Source of the DNA: Actinomycetota bacterium
Lineage (GTDB): Bacteria > Actinomycetota > Humimicrobiia > Humimicrobiales > Humimicrobiaceae
Direction of reading: 5' to 3'
DNA: 10,160 nt
NCBI GenBank assembly: GCA_016932375.1
Contig: JAFGDA010000017.1
Span: 1-10,160, forward strand
The first letter of the stretch is position 1; every line of letters starts with the position of its first letter. The translations under genes and the position numbers were made by a program. Below the pieces are notes generated by a model that worked only from the letters and a program-made list of their open reading frames with translations, made no database searches and was not told where the DNA came from. Shown here piece by piece: positions 6,045-10,160 of the stretch.

Positions 6045-6827
6045 ATGCTGATAGGCCCGCTTATAGGAATTATTTTTGGGGTGGTCATCGTACTTATCAT
6101 AATATTCTCCGCAGTCAAGGTACTGAAGGAATATGAAAGGGGGGTAATATTCAGGTTCGGAAGGCTCAGTGGAACCAAAGGTCCGGGAATATTTTTAATC
6201 ATTCCTTTTGTGGATAAAATGATCAAAGTGGATTTAAGGACAGTAACCATGGACGTGCCTCCCCAGGACGTAATCACCAAAGATAATGTTCCGGTAAAGG
6301 TAAATGCAGTGGTGTATTTCAGGGTGATGGATCCGGCAAAAAGCGTGATAACCATAGAAAGATATATAGTCGCCACTTCCCAGATAGCACAGACCACCTT
6401 AAGGAGTATCCTGGGCCAGGCGGAGCTTGATGACCTGCTATCCAGGCGTGAAAAGATCAACCAGGAACTGCAGAAGATAATAGATGAACAGACTGACCCA
6501 TGGGGAATCAAAGTCTCCACCGTGGAGATCAAGGATGTGGAGCTGCCGCAGACCATCCAGAGAGCTTTTGCCAGGCAGGCTGAAGCAGAGCGTGAAAGAA
6601 GGGCCAAGATTATCAGTGCAGAAGGTGAGTTCCAGGCATCAGAACGCCTGTCCGAAGCAGCCAGGGTCCTCAGCAAGCACCCGGTCTCGGTACAGCTAAG
6701 GTTTTTACAGACGCTAAAAGAAATAGCCACCGAGCAGAACTCTACCATAGTTTTCCCTGTACCCATTGACCTTGTCGAAGGTTTTATAAACAAACTTGGC
6801 AGCCACAAAAGTAACAATACCGATTGA
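6045..6827 (+). CDS. Slipin, stomatin-family SPFH/band 7 protein
   Basis: This 260-residue protein is a prokaryotic stomatin (slipin), a membrane scaffold that oligomerises and organises lipid domains. A single N-terminal hairpin or helix (residues 2-24) anchors it. The SPFH core follows: VLKEYERGVIFRFGRL (26-41), GPGIFLIIPFVD (46-57), LRTVTMDVPPQDVITKDNVPV, and QIAQTTLRSILGQAELDDLL (113-132). An alanine/charge-rich coiled-coil (about 170-210) is typical. The C-terminal stretch NSTIVFPVPIDLV (232-244) corresponds to the hydrophobic segment that NfeD proteases cleave in the Pyrococcus pair. The start has a strong AGGAGG at 6032-6037. The gene order nfeD-slipin is the widespread arrangement. 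The product likely acts with the upstream protease in membrane quality control; the exact role in bacteria is not settled. Confidence 0.95.
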   Translation: MLIGPLIGIIFGVVIVLIIIFSAVKVLKEYERGVIFRFGRLSGTKGPGIFLIIPFVDKMIKVDLRTVTMDVPPQDVITKDNVPVKVNAVVYFRVMDPAKSVITIERYIVATSQIAQTTLRSILGQAELDDLLSRREKINQELQKIIDEQTDPWGIKVSTVEIKDVELPQTIQRAFARQAEAERERRAKIISAEGEFQASERLSEAARVLSKHPVSVQLRFLQTLKEIATEQNSTIVFPVPIDLVEGFINKLGSHKSNNTD

Positions 6828-6828
6828 G

Positions 6829-7404
6829 ATGTTAAAGCGCTTGAGAAGCAGGGACAATAAACCAGAATACCCCGGAAAGAATATTGAGGGAGAAAAAACC
6901 TGGCTCAGGAAGCTTGAGAGGGGCGATCTTTCAAAATCCCTCAACTGGCTTAAGGACCCATCGATTAACATGTTCCTGAGCCAGGAATTCAGGGACCTGA
7001 CAGAGGAACAGGAAATCAAATGGTACGAATATATACAGAATTCCAGCAGGGATATGGTTTTCGCCATACTGGACCGGTCAAACGGAAAGTATATCGGGAA
7101 TTGCTCCCTTAATAAAATAGATACTGAAAAACGATACTGTGAACTTGGAATCGTCATAGGGGAAAAAGATTACTGGAACAGGGGATTTGGCACGGATGCC
7201 ATAAACAGTATTCTTGAATTTGCATCCTCTAACCTCAAAGTAAAAACCATAAGATTAAATGTATATAAGTATAACCAGAGGGCAATAAAAGTATATGGGA
7301 AATGCGGCTTCAGGCTTAAAAGGATATTGAGGAAAGACCACCTGTATGGCGGAAAGTACTGGGATACCATGGTAATGGAATACCGGTGCGGGCATTCGTA
7401 CTAA
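6829..7404 (+). CDS. GNAT N-acetyltransferase, RimJ/RimL-like
   Basis: This gene encodes 191 residues of a GCN5-related acetyltransferase that would transfer acetyl from acetyl-CoA to a protein N-terminus or small amine; the substrate cannot be read from sequence. The N-terminal part has the RimJ/RimL pattern LRKLERGDLSKSLNWLKDP. Acetyl-CoA motif A is ELGIVIGEKDYWNRGFGTDA (105-124), with RGFGT as pyrophosphate loop, and motif B is NQRAIKVYGKCGF (149-161). I chose the ATG at 6829, one base after the slipin stop at 6827, because this fits translational coupling; an in-frame TTG at 6796 would overlap slipin by 32 bp. The first 20 residues are basic and not part of the domain. A GNAT gene is not a standard companion of nfeD-slipin, so a link is only contextual. 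No ribosome-binding site beyond TTGAG is seen. Confidence 0.88.
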   Translation: MLKRLRSRDNKPEYPGKNIEGEKTWLRKLERGDLSKSLNWLKDPSINMFLSQEFRDLTEEQEIKWYEYIQNSSRDMVFAILDRSNGKYIGNCSLNKIDTEKRYCELGIVIGEKDYWNRGFGTDAINSILEFASSNLKVKTIRLNVYKYNQRAIKVYGKCGFRLKRILRKDHLYGGKYWDTMVMEYRCGHSY

Positions 7405-7430
7405 ATACGAATATTAGGTATTTTATTTTT
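7403..7430 (+). terminator. Weak A+T-rich terminator after the GNAT gene
   Basis: AAATAC (7403-7408) and GTATTT (7418-7423) form a six-pair stem with a 9-nt loop, followed by TATTTTT. The stem is almost all A-T, so termination would be weak, but position after the operon's last gene fits. It overlaps the stop codon by two bases. Confidence 0.3.
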
Positions 7431-7432
7431 TA

Positions 7433-7463
7433 TTGGATGCTTTTATGTTAATATTCTTATAAT
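7433..7463 (+). promoter_or_regulatory. Candidate promoter of the TPR gene
   Basis: TTGGAT (7433-7438) lies 19 bp before a perfect TATAAT (7458-7463). Transcription would start near 7470, leaving a leader of only about 15 nt. The gene lacks a visible Shine-Dalgarno sequence, so a near-leaderless transcript would be consistent. Confidence 0.35.
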
Positions 7464-7484
7464 TATTACCTGATTCCTCTTGTT

Positions 7485-8918
7485 ATGTATAAATATACAG
7501 ATAAAAATAAACTTGGTCCCGGCTCAATTTTCTTTATTATCCTTTTTACCACTTCCGCCATCGGCCTTGGTGTTTTGCTTTATCTTGATAAGGGAAAATT
7601 CTGGGATATACTGCCTTACATAAGCATCCCTGTTATGGTATTAAGCCTTATTCTTGCAGTATTTAACCTTGTACGGAGAACGGCAGGAAGGTTCATCTTC
7701 ATCTTTTTTTTTATAATCTCTGCAATAATACTTGTCCTTTCAGGAATATTTGGCCCTTTCGCCCTGAAACGCCGGGCAGAGCAACATTTTGAAGACAGTA
7801 AATATGGCCAATCCATAGAACTATATGAAAAACTTCTCACTGAATATCCCAACAGCTCCCATGCCCCGGAGGCATTAAGTAAAATTGCCCTTGCCTACTA
7901 TAAAAACCAGGACTATGCCGAATCCCTGAATAGTTATAAGAAGGCTTTGGAGTTAAAAATAGTATCATGGGACGATCTGGAAATAAAAAAAATATTTTCG
8001 GAAAGCCACTTCCTTCTTGCAGGGCAGTATGCTGCAGAAAAAAACTACCTCCCTGCAGCAGAAAATTACCTTAAATCTGCCGATATCCTTAAAGAGATAA
8101 AAGAGGGTTTACCTGATACAAATGAGGCTTTCATTGCAGAGTACAGGATCCCCGGGTATCTTGCAAAAGCCGGTGAAAACTATATAAAGGACAATGATTA
8201 TGATAACGCCATAAATATCCTTGAAAGGCTGCTGGACAATTATCCTGATCCGGCAGGTGAATTTTATAACCAGGCAATCTCAATGCTCCTTGGTGCCTAT
8301 ATAGAAAAATCCATATTATTAAGCGGCAACCTTCAATACAGTGAAGCAGTAACCGAATTTATAAGAATATTTTCCCTTCCGGTTGAGGAGGATATCAGCA
8401 TACCCCGCTACAAAAAGGAAACCATATTCCGTAATGTTCCAGCAGGTACCCTTAAAAGTATAGCAAGGGACAGATACGGTTCGGGCGATCTGGTGCCAGC
8501 ACTGTTCCTTTTCCAGACCTTTCTGGAGTATTATCCGGATTCTATCAATGAAGTGGCGGGTTATATTGTAGATATAAAAATGAAAATTATTACAGAAGAA
8601 CGTTACAGTACTTACATACAATCCGACCCTGGAAAATGGGTTGGCATCCCGGGAATGAGCAGGGTCTTTTTTGAAAACCAGACTACCTTCGATATCAATA
8701 TTTACCTGAAGGGTCCTGCGGGCAGTCTTATAATTGAGGTACCTGCAGATTCTTTTTATGAAGTTGATCTAAAATTCGGGGAATATGATATTCTTGCCGA
8801 GCTGGAAAGTACGGAAATACTTCCATATTTTGGCAAAGTCTTATACGATGAAAACAGGCAATACAGGGAGGTATTCAGCTTGAAAAGCCCGGAAGACGGA
8901 GAGGAAAACCAGGGATAG
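7485..8918 (+). CDS. Membrane-anchored TPR-repeat protein
   Basis: This 477-residue protein is unnamed. Three hydrophobic helices lie near residues 13-33, 42-63 and 69-92, then GPFALKRRAEQHF begins a long repeat domain. TPR-like units are visible at about 97-122 (KYGQSIELYEKLLTEYPNS), 127-157, 173-203, 226-255, 267-298 and 323-352. Two end in the YPD/YPN turn typical of YfgC/BamD-like TPRs. The last part (about 390-466) is predicted beta-rich, with FFENQTTFDINIYLKG and IIEVPADSFYEVDLKFGEY, like a small sandwich or PEGA-like fold. Such proteins usually gather partners at the membrane. With an odd number of helices the repeats may lie outside if the short N-terminus is cytoplasmic, but RR at 96-97 and RR at 64-65 argue otherwise; topology is open. 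The ATG at 7485 has no ribosome-binding site. The gene ends 15 bp before the next convergent gene. Confidence 0.85.
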   Translation: MYKYTDKNKLGPGSIFFIILFTTSAIGLGVLLYLDKGKFWDILPYISIPVMVLSLILAVFNLVRRTAGRFIFIFFFIISAIILVLSGIFGPFALKRRAEQHFEDSKYGQSIELYEKLLTEYPNSSHAPEALSKIALAYYKNQDYAESLNSYKKALELKIVSWDDLEIKKIFSESHFLLAGQYAAEKNYLPAAENYLKSADILKEIKEGLPDTNEAFIAEYRIPGYLAKAGENYIKDNDYDNAINILERLLDNYPDPAGEFYNQAISMLLGAYIEKSILLSGNLQYSEAVTEFIRIFSLPVEEDISIPRYKKETIFRNVPAGTLKSIARDRYGSGDLVPALFLFQTFLEYYPDSINEVAGYIVDIKMKIITEERYSTYIQSDPGKWVGIPGMSRVFFENQTTFDINIYLKGPAGSLIIEVPADSFYEVDLKFGEYDILAELESTEILPYFGKVLYDENRQYREVFSLKSPEDGEENQG

Positions 8919-8933
8919 GTGGACCTTCCTCAG

Positions 8934-9362
8934 TTATGGGACATTATTAATTTTCCTGAGGCTGTCATCTATCAGTGATTTAATATTCTTATCAACAAAC
9001 CCCCTTACATATGATAAATCCTGGTTCCTGTCAACATTGCAGCTTGCCTCCATGCCGGTAATCAGTTTTTCCAGGCCTTCACCGGCACTTTCTATCTGCC
9101 CAATTGTCTTATGTCCGTCCCTATTCTTAAGATCACGCACAATATCATCAACAGTTTTATTGAATCCTTCGTAAGCATCTTTTAATGCTCCGGTAAAAGA
9201 TGCCTTCTGCCAGAACCACCTTCCCTTGTTTTTTTCATTATAAAGGTTGAAGAGACCAAAAAGATATTCGAGGTCAGTATTTCTTTTCTCGCATATGCTC
9301 CTGATTATAAACATCCTTTTTGAAATATGGGGCAGCCTGTTAATTTTATCGTAATCTATCAT
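8934..9362 (-). CDS. Small helical protein of unknown function
   Basis: I do not recognise this 142-residue protein. It is rich in charged residues and looks almost wholly helical, with amphipathic stretches at about 13-42 (SKRMFIIRSICEKRN, LEYLFGLFNLY), 56-80 (FTGALKDAYEGFNKTVDDIV) and 88-138. It has no signal peptide, membrane helix or zinc motif; the two Cys (24 and 108) are isolated. KGRWFWQKASF (46-56) is a distinctive aromatic patch. The ATG at 9362-9360 has GGAAAGG about 10 nt upstream, and a promoter-like TTGGAT-N18-TATAAT precedes it, which supports a real gene. It converges on the TPR gene with a 15-bp gap, and no shared role can be claimed. Confidence 0.75.
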   Translation of the reverse strand: MIDYDKINRLPHISKRMFIIRSICEKRNTDLEYLFGLFNLYNEKNKGRWFWQKASFTGALKDAYEGFNKTVDDIVRDLKNRDGHKTIGQIESAGEGLEKLITGMEASCNVDRNQDLSYVRGFVDKNIKSLIDDSLRKINNVP

Positions 9363-9390
9363 ATTGCGTATACCTTTCCTTATTGATTCA

Positions 9391-9420
9391 ATTATATAGT
9401 AATCCTGTCATATAATCCAA
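9391..9420 (-). promoter_or_regulatory. Candidate promoter of the small helical-protein gene
   Basis: On the minus strand, TTGGAT (9420-9415) lies 18 bp before a perfect TATAAT (9396-9391). Transcription would start near 9384, about 22 nt before the ATG, with GGAAAGG between. This is the best-formed promoter candidate in the window. Confidence 0.45.
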
Positions 9421-9541
9421 ACCCTGCCCTCCGGCTTTTGCGTGAACCAAATTCACTGTTTAAAAAACATGTGCCCCCAGGGCTTTAAGGCAACACCTTT
9501 TGTGGTAGCTCCTGAATCTGGCGGTACAGGACAGGGTTCAT
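9392..9541 (-). pseudogene. Possible decayed DUF2281-like antitoxin remnant
   Basis: On the minus strand, ATG at 9541 opens an 18-codon frame (MNPVLYRQIQELPQKVLP) that stops at 9487-9485. The LYxxIQxLPxxxLP pattern resembles the start of DUF2281-type antitoxins. Past the stop, in the same frame, LNSEFGSRKSRRAGFG (about 9463-9416) recalls the basic GF/FG segment found further along in such proteins, and a second frame between them reads LKALGAHVF. Two small frameshifts, one at a T6 run (9461-9467 area), would join the pieces. No toxin gene lies alongside. The ribosome-binding site is poor (AAGG touching the ATG). This is pattern recall without a search, and chance is a serious alternative. Confidence 0.2.
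9442..9456. repeat. Short hairpin GTGAA-N5-TTCAC
   Basis: GTGAA (9442-9446) and TTCAC (9452-9456) are perfect inverted copies around CCAAA. A second small dyad TGTTT/AAACA follows at 9457-9469. Their position just upstream of the candidate promoter at 9391-9420 could mark an operator, but short dyads are common by chance. Confidence 0.3.
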
Positions 9542-9564
9542 CCTTATGTTTTTCCCGTCAGGCC

Positions 9565-10158
9565 TTAGTCCAGGAGAAACCTTAACATCCTTTCCTGTCC
9601 CCTTTTTATGCCAATTCTCCGGGTACTTATAATACTTATGTTTTTTCCGTCGCAGGAATTGCCGGTTATATATAACCCGCCTGTTTTTGAAGTCATATCA
9701 ATTCCGTTATCTTCTTTTTTGATATCCATGGCCATGGTAAGCTTCCCGGGACCCCCTGCAATATCATCATCCTTATTAGAAGTTTTTCGTCTCTGTCTCA
9801 TCACTTCGAGGCCCTCATTTGGCTTCACCGCCCTGATTAGTACCGCTCCGGGCCTGCCCTCTTCCTCGGTCACAACATTTAAAAGCCAGTACATTCCGTA
9901 ACAAAGATAGACATAAGAGAAACCGGGTGCACCAAACATAATACTGCTCCTCGGTGTAAGGCCCCTGTGGGCATGGCTTGCAGGATCATCGGTGCCGTAA
10001 TAGGCCTCTGTCTCTGTAATAATGCCGCTTACTTTTGAGTATCCGGAATCATTGCCGCCTTTTTCCCTTACAAGTACCTTGCCCAGGAGGTTGCGGGCAA
10101 CTTCCGCCGTATCCCTTCTGTAAAAATCCCTTCCAAGTATTTTTCCTGATGATTCCAT
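9565..10158 (-). CDS. 3-methyladenine DNA glycosylase, Aag/MPG family (COG2094)
   Basis: This 197-residue protein is an alkyladenine DNA glycosylase of the Aag/MPG family, which excises 3-methyladenine, 7-methylguanine and related damaged bases by flipping them out for base excision repair. Aligning by eye with human AAG, the catalytic Glu125 is Glu51 (in ITETEAYYG), the pocket residues Tyr127, His136 and Tyr159 are Tyr53, His62 and Tyr84, the intercalating Tyr162 is Tyr87 and Asn169 is Asn94. GAVLIRAVKPNEG (104-116), GGPGKLTMAM (135-144) and STRRIGI (178-184) are further family blocks. The C-terminus ends MLRFLLD, about ten residues short of the usual tail after this strand. The ATG at 10158 is two bases from the window edge, so a ribosome-binding site cannot be seen and an earlier start is possible, although the family normally begins here. 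Confidence 0.94.
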   Translation of the reverse strand: MESSGKILGRDFYRRDTAEVARNLLGKVLVREKGGNDSGYSKVSGIITETEAYYGTDDPASHAHRGLTPRSSIMFGAPGFSYVYLCYGMYWLLNVVTEEEGRPGAVLIRAVKPNEGLEVMRQRRKTSNKDDDIAGGPGKLTMAMDIKKEDNGIDMTSKTGGLYITGNSCDGKNISIISTRRIGIKRGQERMLRFLLD

Positions 10159-10160
10159 AT

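Noticed and set aside
6002..6817. Minus-strand 271-codon open frame opposite slipin
   Set aside because: Long, but it mirrors the slipin gene codon for codon and its Ser/Leu/Ile-rich product shows no family motif.
9483..9550. tRNA gene suggested by AAGGCAAC and GGGTTCATCC
   Set aside because: The T-loop is short, the arms do not pair, and no acceptor stem or anticodon arm can be folded.

Overview
This window reads as ordinary chromosomal DNA from an anaerobic bacterium of moderate G+C content (about 40-45% by eye, with frequent AGG and ATA codons). Bactofilin and a lipobox lipoprotein argue for a bacterium. The anaerobic-type homocysteine pathway, a dicluster ferredoxin and a rubredoxin argue for an anaerobic, sulfide-assimilating life. 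I cannot name the lineage; an uncultivated anaerobic phylum is a guess. I see no phage, transposon, CRISPR array, rRNA or tRNA.

Layout. The left edge holds the 5' part of a minus-strand lipoprotein (1-704), possibly the substrate-binding-like front end of a CapA-type protein. It is divergent from a plus-strand bactofilin (932-1351). The bactofilin converges on, and overlaps by 17 bp, a minus-strand UPF0280/ApbE-superfamily gene (1335-2138). A 340-bp control region with several dyads separates that gene from a plus-strand pair: a HcyBio (DUF39, COG1900) protein (2480-3646) and a NIL-domain 2[4Fe-4S] ferredoxin (3646-4053). These three are the counterparts of Methanosarcina MA1715, MA1821 and MA1822, which make homocysteine from aspartate semialdehyde and sulfide. 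A small minus-strand rubredoxin (4189-4353) follows.

The middle is a membrane-quality operon: NfeD-type membrane serine protease (4548-5954), slipin/stomatin (6045-6827) and a GNAT acetyltransferase (6829-7404) that starts one base after the slipin stop. Next is a membrane-anchored TPR protein (7485-8918), converging on a small helical protein of unknown function (8934-9362, minus). The right edge carries a minus-strand Aag/MPG-family 3-methyladenine DNA glycosylase (9565-10158). The spacer between these last two genes holds a possible decayed antitoxin-like coding remnant.

The clearest biology is the sulfur cluster, with its divergent third gene and structured intergenic region, and the protease-slipin pair with a coupled acetyltransferase. 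I found no system I would call new. The best leads are the dyad-rich homocysteine control region, the GNAT coupling, the TPR protein's C-terminal domain, and a recurring TTGGAW -35-like element.
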